Notes: generated by a model not told the origin, from the letters alone. A stretch of DNA of 42,200 bases from Sandaracinaceae bacterium (GCA_040218145.1 JAVJQK010000068.1:1-42200); one strand, 5' to 3'; positions 25,486 through 34,078 are shown, counted from the stretch's first letter. A program made the numbers and translations.

Positions 25486-26394
25486 ATGGACATCGGCGGA
25501 CATCGGCGGTCGGAGAACTTCGAGGATCGCGGCGCGGGCCGCAGGGGACGGGGAGGCGCCGGGATCGGCGGGTTCCTGTTCTCGTTCGTGCTCCGCAAGT
25601 TCGGGCTGCCCGGGCTGCTCGTGCTCGGCCTGGTCGGCGTCGGGGTCTACTTCCTGGCCCCCGACTCGGTGCGACAGCTCCTGGGCAGCTCGGGCGGCGA
25701 GGTGCAGACCTCGGGGGCCAGCGTCTGCGAGGCGTCCGAGGGGTACGCCGCGGCCTGCGACTTCTCGCGCGTGGTCCTCGCCTCGACCGAGGACGTGTGG
25801 GCGGCGCAGTTCTCCCAGGGGCGCCTCCCCAGCTACGGCGGCGGCGGCGCGCCCTCGAGCTACCGCGCCCCCACCCTCGTCGTCTTCTCGGGCGCGGTGT
25901 CCACCGGCGGGTGCGGCAACGCGACCAGCGACGTCGGCCCGTTCTACTGCCCGGGCGACGGCAAGCTCTACATCGACCCGGACTTCTACCGGGTGATGGA
26001 GCAGCGCCTCCGCGCGCCGGGCGACTTCGCGCAGGCCTACGTCATCGCGCACGAGGTCGGCCACCACGTGCAGAACCTCATCGGCTCCACCCGCCTCGGC
26101 GTGCGCGGCGAGAGCGAAGCGCAGGTCTCCGTGCGCGTGGAGCTCCAGGCCGACTGCCTCGCCGGCGTCTGGGGCCACTTCGCGCGCTCGTCCCTCTCCA
26201 TCACCGACGAGGACCTCTCGGAGGCCACCCAGGCCGCCCACTCCATCGGCGACGACGCGCTCGGCCACAGCGACGAGGCCACGTTCACGCACGGCTCGAG
26301 CGAGCAGCGCATCCGCTGGTTCCGCCGCGGCTTCGACACCGGCGACGCCCGCCAGTGCGACACGTTCGCGGTCCAGAATCACGCCCAGCTCTGA
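25486..26394 (+). CDS. Neutral zinc metallopeptidase, YpfJ/KPN_00183-type
   Basis: A 302-aa membrane-anchored protease of the Zn_peptidase (PF04228) family. After a basic Gly/Arg N-terminus, one transmembrane helix (LPGLLVLGLVGVGVYFLA, about 42-59) anchors the domain outside the cytoplasm. Family landmarks are in order: YRAPTLVVFSG, GPFYCPGDGKLYID, the zinc site HEVGHH (AYVIAHEVGHHVQNL), and VELQADCLAGVW carrying the third ligand. The end GSSEQRIRWFRRGFDTGD matches the family C-terminus. ATG preceded by GAGGTG. Substrate unknown. Confidence 0.95.
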   Translation: MDIGGHRRSENFEDRGAGRRGRGGAGIGGFLFSFVLRKFGLPGLLVLGLVGVGVYFLAPDSVRQLLGSSGGEVQTSGASVCEASEGYAAACDFSRVVLASTEDVWAAQFSQGRLPSYGGGGAPSSYRAPTLVVFSGAVSTGGCGNATSDVGPFYCPGDGKLYIDPDFYRVMEQRLRAPGDFAQAYVIAHEVGHHVQNLIGSTRLGVRGESEAQVSVRVELQADCLAGVWGHFARSSLSITDEDLSEATQAAHSIGDDALGHSDEATFTHGSSEQRIRWFRRGFDTGDARQCDTFAVQNHAQL

Positions 26395-26492
26395 TCGCCG
26401 GCCGCGCAGTCCACTCGCCCGCACCACGTCTCGACAGCTTGGGTTCACCCATGCCAACCTGGAACGCTCATGTCGAGGCGAGGAGCTGCGGA

Positions 26493-27416
26493 GTGATCTC
26501 GGAGCGCGCGAGCAGGGCCGCAGTCGCGCACGAGCGCTGGTGCCAGGTCGTCGCTCTCGCGACCGCGCTCGCGCTCGCGGGATGCGCCGGTCCGCCGCCG
26601 AGAGAAGAGCTCGGAGTGGATGTCCGTCTCACACCGCGCGACTTCCGGACCGACTTCGCCGCCGGAGGCGAGGACGCGAACGGGCCGCCCGAGTGGAGGG
26701 GGACGCTCGCGGTCGTGTGGTCGGGGAGCTTGGGCTCGGACCGGGAGCTGATGCGCGAGGCGACCCGGATGATCGGGGACGGCCTGTACCTGGTCGAGCT
26801 GGCGAGCGGCGAGCCGGTCGCGGGAGACGTCGTGGACGGCGTCGTTCGCGTCGACGGTGAGGTCGTCGAGGGCTACCCCGACGGCGGATCGCTGGCGTTG
26901 GGCGCGGTCAGCTTCGTGCCGGCCGCGCCGCTGCCGGAGGGCTGGTACGTGCTCGTCGCCGATCTCCGCGCGTGGTCGCGGAGCGGGGTCCCCACGACGC
27001 CCGCCGCGACTGAGAGCCGGGTCGAAGACGAGATGATGTTCGCTCGCTTTCGCATCGGCTCCGCGCCCGTCTGGTACGCGAGCGGCGCAGACTGCGGGCA
27101 GCGGCCCACGGATGAGGCCCCCTGGTGCAGGGCATGGGTGGGTCTCAGCGAGCCGGTCGATACGCTCGGAGCATCGCCATTCGAGCTGCGGGTGAACGGA
27201 GAGGTGGACCCGGGCTGCGCGGGTGGGGACGCGGCGGTGTGGGACTGCCCGTTCTACCCCGAGGGCACGGAGCTCGAGCTCGAGCTCCTCGGTGAGGGCG
27301 AGGTGCGTCCGCTGGATGGGGTCACCGTCCAGACCCTCATCGGCGGCGGGTCCGCGAGCCCACGGGAGCTCGTGGCGCCCAGATTCGGCGTCGACGTGGC
27401 CCGGGCCGCGCGGTAG
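26493..27416 (+). CDS. Hypothetical lipoprotein, 307 aa
   Basis: The signal peptide MISERASRAAVAHERWCQVV... ends at lipobox LALAGC, so the protein is lipid-anchored. The GTG at 26493 follows GAGGCGAGGAGC; an ATG at 26451 would add 14 residues before the signal peptide and is less likely. The mature part looks all-beta (LAVVWSGSLG, VYLVELASGEPVAGDVVDG, GWYVLVADLRAW) with one disulphide-like Cys set (DCGQRP, WCRAW, PGCAGG, WDCPFYPEG). It resembles the Ig-like surface lipoproteins common in Polyangia. No enzymatic motif is visible. Confidence 0.72.
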   Translation: MISERASRAAVAHERWCQVVALATALALAGCAGPPPREELGVDVRLTPRDFRTDFAAGGEDANGPPEWRGTLAVVWSGSLGSDRELMREATRMIGDGLYLVELASGEPVAGDVVDGVVRVDGEVVEGYPDGGSLALGAVSFVPAAPLPEGWYVLVADLRAWSRSGVPTTPAATESRVEDEMMFARFRIGSAPVWYASGADCGQRPTDEAPWCRAWVGLSEPVDTLGASPFELRVNGEVDPGCAGGDAAVWDCPFYPEGTELELELLGEGEVRPLDGVTVQTLIGGGSASPRELVAPRFGVDVARAAR

Positions 27417-27521
27417 CCAATCGAGTCCATCGCTCACTCCAGGTGGACGAGCGGCGGCCCGCGCTGCCTGTAGAGCGGTTTGTCTGGCACACTCTCGGCG
27501 GTGTTCACTCGACCCTCTCCC

Positions 27522-28007
27522 ATGGGACTCCTGCCTCGGCGGGCCGCCGCGCTCGCGGTGTGCGTCGCCGCCGTGGCGCTCGGCTGCGGGTACCGGGGCC
27601 CCGTGCCGGACGCGCCGAACCTGACGCAGCGCCTGTATGGCGAGCTGCTGAGCTACGCGACGGAGCACCTGGAGTGTCCGCGCGAGTCGATCACGCACGC
27701 GTACCAGGACACCGGCGCGCATCAGATGTCCGGCTGCGGTCGTCGCGTGGACTACTTCCTCGCGTGCACGAGCACGTGTGAGTGGCTGCCCGCGCCGCTC
27801 GAGGCGGCCGCGTTCACGCTCGGCTGCTCGGTCGATCAGATCGCGTTGCGGCAGCTGAGCGACGACCGACTGGGCGCGACGGGCTGCGGCGGGCGGATCA
27901 CCTACCTCGCCATCTGTGACATGGCGACGTGCAGCTGGGTCCAGGAGGGCTCGACGGCGGCGACGGAGTCACGCCGCGCGGCGGAACAGCAGCGACAGCT
28001 CTACTGA
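27522..28007 (+). CDS. Lipoprotein with two copies of a small Cys-motif domain, 161 aa
   Basis: Signal peptide MGLLPRRAAALAVCVAAV with lipobox VALGC. The mature protein has two matching modules of about 50 residues: LECPRESITHAYQD...SGCGRRVDYFLACTSTCEW and LGCSVDQIALRQLSD...TGCGGRITYLAICDMATCSW. Each has C-x-x-x-x-I, then GCG, then Y-x-x-x-C-x4-C-x-W. Related sequence occurs in the protein at 33326 and in the broken piece at 29828-29950, so this is a local family. Function unknown, probably outer-surface. ATG at 27522 is chosen for the signal peptide. It is convergent with the DUF4272 gene, only 13 bp away. Confidence 0.78.
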   Translation: MGLLPRRAAALAVCVAAVALGCGYRGPVPDAPNLTQRLYGELLSYATEHLECPRESITHAYQDTGAHQMSGCGRRVDYFLACTSTCEWLPAPLEAAAFTLGCSVDQIALRQLSDDRLGATGCGGRITYLAICDMATCSWVQEGSTAATESRRAAEQQRQLY

Positions 28008-28020
28008 CGGCCCGGCGAGC

Positions 28021-28788
28021 TCAGGTGTCGGTTCGGACGTAGTCCCATTCGGCGTCGTCGAGGGCGATGAGCCAGTTGATCGCGTGGTGCCACTCGATGA
28101 CCACGTCAGTGTCGAGTCCAGCGGGAGCGGGCCGACCCTGGATCCGAGCGTCGACGCACGCCCAGGCGTATCGGTAGATGAGATCGGCGGCGTCGAGGAT
28201 CGCGGCGCGGCTGCGGAGCTGGGCACCCTCGCGCAGGTCCTCGACGGTTCGGGGACGGACGACGCGCGCGATCTCGACGCCGTCCATGGGCGCGATCGGC
28301 TTGGGCAGGTCGTCGATGTAGCCCAGCGCCCAGAGCAGGACGCGGAGCGCCTCGAAGCGCCAGCTCAACGCCGTGCCCTGGGCCGTCTCCGCGGGGCCGC
28401 TCATGTACGCGCGCTCGACCGGGGTGTAGAGGCGCGTCGCGTCATAACGGGCCTCCATCTCCGCGACGTAGTCCGCCGGGTCGCGTGCGCCGCGGCTCGC
28501 CACCACGAAGAGCGCGACGGCGCGGTCGACGATCTCGTCCCGGGTGCGAAAGCGCAGCTCGGCTTCGCGCTCGACGACCGGGAGGTGCGCGATGTAGGGC
28601 ACGCCCTCTTCATGGAGCCGCGCGAACGATCGGTGGCGGCGCTCCAGCTGCTCGACGCTCGGTTCGTCGGAGGCGACCCGTGGCGCCTCAACGGGAGCGG
28701 GCCTCGGCTCCTCCCGGCGAGAGTCGCCCACCGGGGTCTGCGCAGGCGAGCAAGACGTGATGAGCAAGAGCGCGAGCCAGCGTTTCAT
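28021..28788 (-). CDS. DUF4272 lipoprotein, 255 aa
   Basis: Signal peptide MKRWLALLLITSC with a C at 13, then a Pro/Glu linker and a DUF4272 domain (about 55-255). Family marks are RLHEEGVPYIAHLP, a strongly conserved WRFEALRVLLWALGYIDDLP block, LRSRAAILDAADLIYRYAWACVDA, and the closing LDTDVVIEWHHAINWLIAL with DAEWDYVRTDT. DUF4272 has no established biochemical role. Most relatives are cytoplasmic, so the lipoprotein signal is notable. The ATG at 28788 is preferred over one at 28815 because it begins the signal peptide. Confidence 0.88.
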   Translation of the reverse strand: MKRWLALLLITSCSPAQTPVGDSRREEPRPAPVEAPRVASDEPSVEQLERRHRSFARLHEEGVPYIAHLPVVEREAELRFRTRDEIVDRAVALFVVASRGARDPADYVAEMEARYDATRLYTPVERAYMSGPAETAQGTALSWRFEALRVLLWALGYIDDLPKPIAPMDGVEIARVVRPRTVEDLREGAQLRSRAAILDAADLIYRYAWACVDARIQGRPAPAGLDTDVVIEWHHAINWLIALDDAEWDYVRTDT

Positions 28789-28888
28789 GAGCCGAGGATT
28801 CCACGTTGCGCGCAAGGGGGCACGGAGAGAGTGGCCTCGCTGGCACGGGGCGGCACGGTCCGGGGGCAGGTTCGCCGCGCCTGAGGGC

Positions 28889-28904
28889 TGGCACGCGGCA
28901 TGTA
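28889..28904 (+). promoter_or_regulatory. Weak sigma-54-like site before the 141-aa lipoprotein
   Basis: TGGCACGCGGCATGTA has the GG of a -24 element, but GT instead of GC at the -12 position. It shares GAGGGCTGGCACGC with the better site at 39116, and lies 11 bp before the GTG at 28916, so it could serve only a very short leader. Confidence 0.22.
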
Positions 28905-28915
28905 CGGGCGGAGGC

Positions 28916-29341
28916 GTGGTTCATCTCGTCTCGCTCACGCTCGCGCTCCTGGTCGCCGGGGGATGCACTTGCCGCTCACCCGCGAGCGGCGTGGACCGGG
29001 ACGCGGGGGCGGCGGCGGCGGGGGACGGGGCGGCGCGCATGGGATGCCGGGACGCGCAGGTCGCCGTGGATGGGGCGGCGTTCGAGGTGGAGGAGACGCT
29101 CGGGGGGTGCGCGTCCGACGCGGACTGCGTCGCGGCGGCGTGGCTGGTGGAGTGCCCGGACGGGCAGTTCCGGCGCTGCGACTTCGCCTACGCGGACGCG
29201 CGGCGCGAGGAGGCGCTGGAGCGCATGGACGAGGAGACGGCGAGGATCTGCGCGGCGCTCGACGGGCCGTGCGTGGCCGACGACCTGGACTGCCCGAGGG
29301 CGCACGCGCGGTGCGTCGACGGCTGGTGTCGGCCCGAGTGA
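28916..29341 (+). CDS. Cys-rich small lipoprotein, 141 aa (parent of a broken copy at 34390)
   Basis: GTG at 28916, with GGGCGGAG immediately before, gives VVHLVSLTLALLVAGGC, a signal peptide and lipobox. The mature protein contains VDGAAFEVEETLGGCASDADC, VAAAWLVECPDGQFRRCDFAYADARREEALERMDEE-type helix, and DLDCPRAHARCVDGWCRPE, a Cys-rich fold with about eight mature Cys. Function unknown. A near-identical but frameshifted and signal-less copy occurs at 34390-34682, in both cases upstream of the same threonine-aldolase-start sequence, so this region was duplicated. Confidence 0.75.
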   Translation: MVHLVSLTLALLVAGGCTCRSPASGVDRDAGAAAAGDGAARMGCRDAQVAVDGAAFEVEETLGGCASDADCVAAAWLVECPDGQFRRCDFAYADARREEALERMDEETARICAALDGPCVADDLDCPRAHARCVDGWCRPE

Positions 29342-29439
29342 GGCGCGACTCGGCGCCGGTAGGCGACGGCTCGCCGTGACTTCGTGGGCACGCGGCCGAG
29401 ATCGCTTGCTGGAGGACGCGGTGGGGCGCACGACCGATC

Positions 29440-29778
29440 ATGCGCGCGCGAGCCATGGCCGCCGTCGGTTGGATGGTCGCGGGCGGAGCGGGGCTCTTGC
29501 TCTGCCCGCCGCTGTGGGCGTGGCTCACCGCGCAGCCGACGAGCTCCTGCTACGGGCTGGGCGACGGCGTCTCGAGCGCGCGCCTGGTGCTCTTCCCGCT
29601 CGAGATGCTCGCGAGGGACGCGTCGAGCTGGCCGTGCGTGGTGCCCGCGCTCGCGCCGCCGCTCGCGGGGCTCGGGCTCGTGCTCCGCCGCCCGCGGGGT
29701 TGGGGCTGGCTGGTGGTGGCGGGCGGCTGGCTCGGCTACGCCGTGATGGCCGTGCTGCTGGCGGGGGTCGGGTGCTGA
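29440..29778 (+). CDS. Small membrane protein, 112 aa
   Basis: ATG at 29440 (MRARAMAAVGWMVAG). Three hydrophobic segments: about 5-30, 58-80 (VVPALAPPLAGLGLVL) and 88-110 (GWLVVAGGWLGYAVMAVLLAG), with a Cys-Tyr loop (TSSCYGLGDG) between. No family recognised. It lies between the intact lipoprotein gene at 28916 and the duplicated fragments at 29787, so it may have been inserted into the duplicated segment. Confidence 0.6.
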   Translation: MRARAMAAVGWMVAGGAGLLLCPPLWAWLTAQPTSSCYGLGDGVSSARLVLFPLEMLARDASSWPCVVPALAPPLAGLGLVLRRPRGWGWLVVAGGWLGYAVMAVLLAGVGC

Positions 29779-29786
29779 GCGTCGCG

Positions 29787-29950
29787 TGCGCGCCGTGAAC
29801 GCCGACGAACGACGAGCGCTGCGCGATGGACCGTCGGACCGGCTCGGCGCGACCCATCTGCGACTGGGGCGCATGCAGCTGGGTCCAGGAGGGCTCGGCC
29901 GCCGCGGTGGAGTCGGCGCGCCCGCCGGAGCGGCGGCGGCCGAGCCAGGT
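29787..29950 (+). pseudogene. Mosaic of two gene fragments: aldolase 5' end fused to a Cys-lipoprotein tail
   Basis: Bases 29787-29827 are identical for 41 nt to 34726-34766, the start of the threonine-aldolase-family gene (NADERRALRD). They run straight into 29828-29950, which encodes PICDWGACSWVQEGSAAAVESARPP, a degenerate copy of the tail of the lipoprotein at 27522 (AICDMATCSWVQEGSTAATESR). Neither part has its own start, signal peptide or full domain. These are shuffled remnants, not a gene. Confidence 0.8.
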
Positions 29951-29990
29951 GAGCGCACGGGTCGTGATCCACGCGATCAGAGATCGTGCG

Positions 29991-30485
29991 TCAGCTCGCG
30001 ATCCGAACCGGCTGCGTCTTGTCTTCGAGGCCCTCGACCAGGTCCGCGCGGGAGCCGTCCGCCTTCGTGACACCGACGAGGACGCCGTCCTCCTCGAGGA
30101 CCTCCTCGTACGCCTTGACCTCGTGCTCGGGGATCCCGAGCCCGACGAGGCCGCCGGTGAGGCCGCCCGCCGCGGCGCCTGCGCCGAGGCCAGCCAGCGC
30201 GGTCATGATGGGTCCGGCCGCGAGGAAACCGACGCCCGGGATCGCCACCCCGGCGACCGCCGCAGCGGTCGCGCCGATCGCGCCGAGCGCGCCGCCGACC
30301 GCGCCGCCGATGCCTGCGCCCTCCGTGGCCTTGGTGTTCTCGTCGAGGTCGAAGTGCGCGCCATGGGCTCGGTCGCTCATCAGCAGGCCGATGTCGTCCC
30401 GAGGGACGCCGTTCGCGACCAGATGGTCGACGGCCAGCGAGGCCTCGGCGGGGGTGCGGTACGCGATGACGTGAATGTCGCTCAT
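29991..30485 (-). CDS. Glycine/alanine-rich stress-type protein (general stress protein 17M/YflT-like), 164 aa
   Basis: MSDIHVIAYRTPAEASLAVDHLVANGVPRDDIGLL opens an N-terminal alpha/beta segment typical of the YflT/GSP17M-like family. A long Gly/Ala hydrophobic stretch follows (about 55-115, AGIGGAVGGALGAIGATAAA, VAIPGVGFLAAGPIMTALAG), able to form a membrane hairpin. A closing helix EVKAYEEVLEEDGVLVGV ends the protein. GAAGGAG lies 5 nt before the ATG. Relatives are often induced by stress; the function is not defined. Confidence 0.82.
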   Translation of the reverse strand: MSDIHVIAYRTPAEASLAVDHLVANGVPRDDIGLLMSDRAHGAHFDLDENTKATEGAGIGGAVGGALGAIGATAAAVAGVAIPGVGFLAAGPIMTALAGLGAGAAAGGLTGGLVGLGIPEHEVKAYEEVLEEDGVLVGVTKADGSRADLVEGLEDKTQPVRIAS

Positions 30486-30854
30486 GGGGGCTCCTTCTTC
30501 GGAAATCCGAGGTTGTGGGAGCCACGTGAACACGCAGAGGTCGTGCCAGCCGAGCGCCACCGCGCCCGGACTCGTGACTCGCGCGGCGAGCCGCCTCGAC
30601 CGTGGCGAGAGGTCACGAGACGAGCCTCGCGCTCCGCCCGCGCGCCGACCGTGAGCCGCGGCGCACCAGTCTCATGACGGCGGCATGACGGCGCTTCCTC
30701 GAGCGACCGCGACCGACTCGACGAAGCGGCCCGCGTGAAGCGGACCGAGCGTCGTCGCGGATGCTACGAGCCTCGGACGGCCGCTGGCGCTGCCGACCGG
30801 CTGGCAGCAGCAGAGCAGGGTTCGTGGTCGGACGTGTTGCGCTACGCTGTCCGC
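30486..30854. other. Intergenic stretch between divergent genes
   Basis: About 370 bp with no protein gene seen. Only the -10-like TACGCT before the next start was recognised. An upstream extension of the following gene's frame to 30735 lacks signal-peptide logic and was not used. Confidence 0.45.
30843..30848 (+). promoter_or_regulatory. Putative -10 element TACGCT before the 705-aa lipoprotein
   Basis: TACGCT is 6 nt before the GTG at 30855. A poor -35 candidate, TTCGTG, lies 16 bp upstream of it. Transcription would begin at or next to the start codon. Confidence 0.4.
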
Positions 30855-32972
30855 GTGCGCTCCCTCCTCGTGCCGTGCTGCGTCGCGCTCGTCTCGTTCA
30901 CCGCCTGCGGCTGCGGCGGTGGGGACGCGTCGATGGATGCAGCCGTGGATGCGGGGCCGTGTGTGCCCACCACCTGCGAGGCCGCGGCCGCAGAGTGCGG
31001 CTCGCTCGACGACGGGTGCGGGGGCGTGCTCGCGTGCGGCGACTGCGCGCTCGGCGAGGCGTGTGGGTTCGCGCAGCCCCATCGATGCGGCGGCGAGTGT
31101 TCCTCGGACGCCGACTGCGACCGGGGCGAGGTGTGCGATCTCGGTGGCGCTCGGTGCACCACGGGGTGCCGGACCGGGCCGTTCCTCGCGGTGGACCTGC
31201 CGCATCACCCCGTGACGGTCGAGATCACCCTCGACGGCGAACCGCTGCCTGCGACGGTCGAGGGAGCGACGCCGGCTCTGCGAATCGTCCCGACGGCGAC
31301 GGCTGGAGATCGAAGCTCGGGGTACGAGCTGCATCCGTACGAGCGCGCCGACGGCTCCACGACGCGCCGCGAGCGCCTCGAGATCAACCTCCCGCCGGGT
31401 GACTACGAGGTCTGGTACTTCCTGGTCAGCGGGGATCCGGCCGCTCCCTTTCCGTGGGCCGAACACACCCGGTTGACCGAACTTCGAGTCGAGCCCGACG
31501 ACGCGATCGTGACCCTCGACATCCCGGTAGCGCACGTCACGCTCCGGCCCCGGCTGTCTTCGGCGCCACTACCGGAGGCCGGCGCCGGCGGGTCGAACCC
31601 GCCGCGACTGCATATCGGCCACTCGACGTTCGTCTCCCTCTACGACGAGGCCGGGTCTCCGCGCCCGGCGATCACGGTGCCCGTGGTGGCGGGCGCTCCC
31701 TTCACGGTGCGCTACTACGGAAGCGTCGACGACGCCTTCGCGGACTTCCCGAGGAACACATTCTCCCCACTGCACGAATCGGTCGCGGTCGAAGGCAGCG
31801 TCATCGATCTCGACATCGACGCGGTGCGCGTCGCGCTGGAGTTGCGCTTCGACGGGTCGCCAGCCGAACCGGGGACGCATCACCTCCACCTCTCGCGCGA
31901 CGGCGAGCGGGGCATGCTCGTGGAGCTCACCGACCCCGCCTCGACGGAGGTCACGCTGCGCCCCGGCACCTACGGGCTGGACTACCGCGGGTTCGGCGGC
32001 GGCATCCGCGGCCAGGAGCTGGTGGCGACGACGGATGGCCGGCAGGTTCTGGACTTCCCGACGACGCTGGCCACGTTCCGGGTGACCACGGGCGACGGGC
32101 CGCACCCGAGCTGCCCGGGCTCCGCGTTCATCTGGGTCGGCGGCACCCGCATCGACCTGGGTCCGAGCGATGAGGAGACGTTGGTCACCGCGCGCGTCCT
32201 CGAGGGTGAGCACGTGCCCCGCTTCGAACCGGGTGTCCCCTGCGACGAAGGAGAGAGCGGCTGGCCGATGGACGCTGCGGAGCTCCCGGCGGTGCAGATC
32301 CGCGGAGAGGCGCCGGTCGTCTCGCTGTTCGTGCCGCGTCACTCGCTGACGCTCGCCGTGACGCTCGACGGCGACCCCCCGCCGGCCTTGGCGGCCGCCA
32401 GCGGCGGCCTGCCGTACATTCGGGTGAGACCCAGCGTCCCTGACACGGCGATCGGGCACGTCTACGTGCCGCTCTACCGCGAGGCGGGTGACGCCTTGGT
32501 CCCGGTCACGGCACGCACCCTCTGGCTGCACGGCCGCGACTACGACCTCTTGTATCAGGGCGCCAGGGGCGACTACGAGACGGCCTGGCCGGTCGGCGCG
32601 CGCCGTCTCGTGACGGCGCTGCACCCCGCGACCCGGCCCACCGCCTACGTCGACGTCCCCCGCGTTCGGAGTCGACTCGCGGTGACGATGGGTGGCCGCC
32701 GGCTCCCTGCGTTGCGCGCCCCCGACGCGTGGTTCCGGACGGGACCCACCATTCGCCTGACGGCCTCCGAAGCCGAGGCGTCCCAGCTGGGGTTCTTCTC
32801 TAGCGACGGCGTCCCGCACGCGCCTCGCGATCGGTGGCACCTCCCGGGACGGTACCGGCTGACGTTCGACTACCACTACTCCGAGAACGGCTTCTTCGGG
32901 CGCACGACGCTGTACGCGCGCTCGGGGCTGCCGCCTCTCGGCATCCCGCTAGGATGCTGGGAAGCGCGCTGA
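30855..32972 (+). CDS. Large surface lipoprotein with Cys-rich N-terminus and repeated beta-sandwich modules, 705 aa
   Basis: Signal peptide VRSLLVPCCVALVSFTACGC. A Cys-rich module follows (CVPTTCEAAAAECGSLDDGC, LACGDCALGEACG, CSSDADCDRGEVCDLGG). The rest is at least five modules of about 100-120 residues beginning with strand signatures such as VTVEITLDGEPLPA, VTLRPRLSSAPLPE, VALELRFDGSPAEP, LTLAVTLDGDPPPA and RLAVTMGGRRLPA, each followed by an inserted variable loop and a [L/P]PGxY-[E/R/G]-[V/L]-type end. They resemble carboxypeptidase-regulatory-like Ig folds used in surface adhesins. GTG start chosen for the signal peptide and the -10-like hexamer 6 nt upstream. No catalytic residues are visible. 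Confidence 0.75.
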   Translation: MRSLLVPCCVALVSFTACGCGGGDASMDAAVDAGPCVPTTCEAAAAECGSLDDGCGGVLACGDCALGEACGFAQPHRCGGECSSDADCDRGEVCDLGGARCTTGCRTGPFLAVDLPHHPVTVEITLDGEPLPATVEGATPALRIVPTATAGDRSSGYELHPYERADGSTTRRERLEINLPPGDYEVWYFLVSGDPAAPFPWAEHTRLTELRVEPDDAIVTLDIPVAHVTLRPRLSSAPLPEAGAGGSNPPRLHIGHSTFVSLYDEAGSPRPAITVPVVAGAPFTVRYYGSVDDAFADFPRNTFSPLHESVAVEGSVIDLDIDAVRVALELRFDGSPAEPGTHHLHLSRDGERGMLVELTDPASTEVTLRPGTYGLDYRGFGGGIRGQELVATTDGRQVLDFPTTLATFRVTTGDGPHPSCPGSAFIWVGGTRIDLGPSDEETLVTARVLEGEHVPRFEPGVPCDEGESGWPMDAAELPAVQIRGEAPVVSLFVPRHSLTLAVTLDGDPPPALAAASGGLPYIRVRPSVPDTAIGHVYVPLYREAGDALVPVTARTLWLHGRDYDLLYQGARGDYETAWPVGARRLVTALHPATRPTAYVDVPRVRSRLAVTMGGRRLPALRAPDAWFRTGPTIRLTASEAEASQLGFFSSDGVPHAPRDRWHLPGRYRLTFDYHYSENGFFGRTTLYARSGLPPLGIPLGCWEAR

Positions 32973-33289
32973 CGTCGTGGCGGAGACCGTCGAGAAGCTC
33001 CCCAGCGCGCGCGCACCCCATGAGTTCGCCCCCACGTGAGGGCCAGCTGCCCTAGAGGGCGCCGCTCGTCCGTGGGCCGAGCTCACGCTCTCTGCGCACT
33101 GCTGGCTGGGGCGTGTGGTCCCACCCGGTGGGAGCGACGACGGCCGGCGGCTCGCCTGTGGCTGCACTTCGGCGGCCCCCCCCAACCGCGACGCGCTCTC
33201 GCCGAGACAGGAGCGGGCTGGCCCCACGAAGTGAGCGCTCGTACCAGATATCGAGACTGCTCTCTCTGCGGTTGAGACCGCGTGGCGAC
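32973..33289. other. Intergenic stretch between two lipoprotein genes
   Basis: About 320 bp with no supported gene. It contains a perfect odd palindrome TCCCACCCGGTGGGA at 33119-33133, possibly an operator or weak terminator, and several short inverted GC runs. The promoter for the next gene begins at its right edge. Confidence 0.45.
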
Positions 33290-33317
33290 TTGACCCCCGG
33301 CGAGGCCCTGGTAGAGC
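33290..33317 (+). promoter_or_regulatory. Sigma-70-type promoter for the 250-aa lipoprotein
   Basis: TTGACC (33290-33295), a 16-bp spacer, and TAGAGC (33312-33317), followed 8 nt later by the ATG at 33326. This is the best two-element promoter in the window and implies a leader of only a base or two. Confidence 0.6.
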
Positions 33318-33325
33318 GCCGTACG

Positions 33326-34078
33326 ATGCGGTACCTGGCAAGATACATGGTAGTCGCGCTGGCGGTCGGATCCGCAGGCTGCGCACCCAATCTGGGCAAC
33401 CTCGCCAACCTGTCGGCGGGCCGGATCGGGTGCGCAGCGCGCGACATCACCGTGACGGAGGCGGAGCGCCAGGACGGGTGGAACAGATCCACTTATCTCT
33501 GGCGCGCCGAGTGCTCGGGCGCGTTCTATCGGTGCACTCACGAGGCGACACAAGTATCGGAAGAGACCTCCTGCGTCGTAGAGCGGACGTCGGGTGGGAG
33601 TGTCGCCGCCACGCCCACGGACGCACCGGCCGTCACCGCAGCGCCCCGGATCGCGGAGGATCCTGCGCCCGAGGTCCAGCGATCCGTGGACAACTCCGGG
33701 CGTGTCCGCCTCGACGTGACGCTGCCCTCGGCCGATGCGAGCGTCGAGATCGGTGGAGATCCCCTGAGCGAGTCGGGAGAGATGTCACTGGCGGTCACGG
33801 GGCTCCCCGTCGCCGGCAACGAGGAGTGTCCCATCCAGCTGATGGTCGACGGCGAACTCCAGCCGGTCTCGCCGACCCGCTTCGAGCGGACGGAGACGGC
33901 GCACCGTTGGACCGCCCTCGTGGACATCGACGTGCTGCGGCGAGTCGCGAACGGCGTCCGCGTCTTCGGGCGTGTCTGTTCCGCCGAGCTCCGCTTTGAC
34001 GAGTCATCTCGGCATGCGATCGCCGAGCTCGTCGCACGGTACGACGAGGAGCGGGCCTTCGCGGCGGGAGTGCAGTAG
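33326..34078 (+). CDS. Lipoprotein with one Polyangia-type Cys-motif domain, 250 aa
   Basis: Signal peptide MRYLARYMVVALAVGSAGC. Residues about 30-85 (IGCAARDITVTEAER, STYLWRAECSGAFYRC, TSCVVE) carry the same pattern of C-x4-I, W-x-A-x-C-x-G, Y-x-C, and Cys as the two domains at 27522. Linker PAVTAAPRIAEDPAPEV follows. The rest is a beta-rich domain (VRLDVTLPSADASVEIGGDPL, CPIQLMVDGELQPV, VRVFGRVCSAELRF) of unknown role. A sigma-70-like promoter overlaps the upstream region, with the start almost at the transcription start. Confidence 0.78.
   Translation: MRYLARYMVVALAVGSAGCAPNLGNLANLSAGRIGCAARDITVTEAERQDGWNRSTYLWRAECSGAFYRCTHEATQVSEETSCVVERTSGGSVAATPTDAPAVTAAPRIAEDPAPEVQRSVDNSGRVRLDVTLPSADASVEIGGDPLSESGEMSLAVTGLPVAGNEECPIQLMVDGELQPVSPTRFERTETAHRWTALVDIDVLRRVANGVRVFGRVCSAELRFDESSRHAIAELVARYDEERAFAAGVQ

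Noticed and set aside
25797-26450. Long frame joined to the lipoprotein gene at 26493
   Set aside because: It lies inside the zinc metallopeptidase gene in a different frame and has low-complexity Arg/Pro content.
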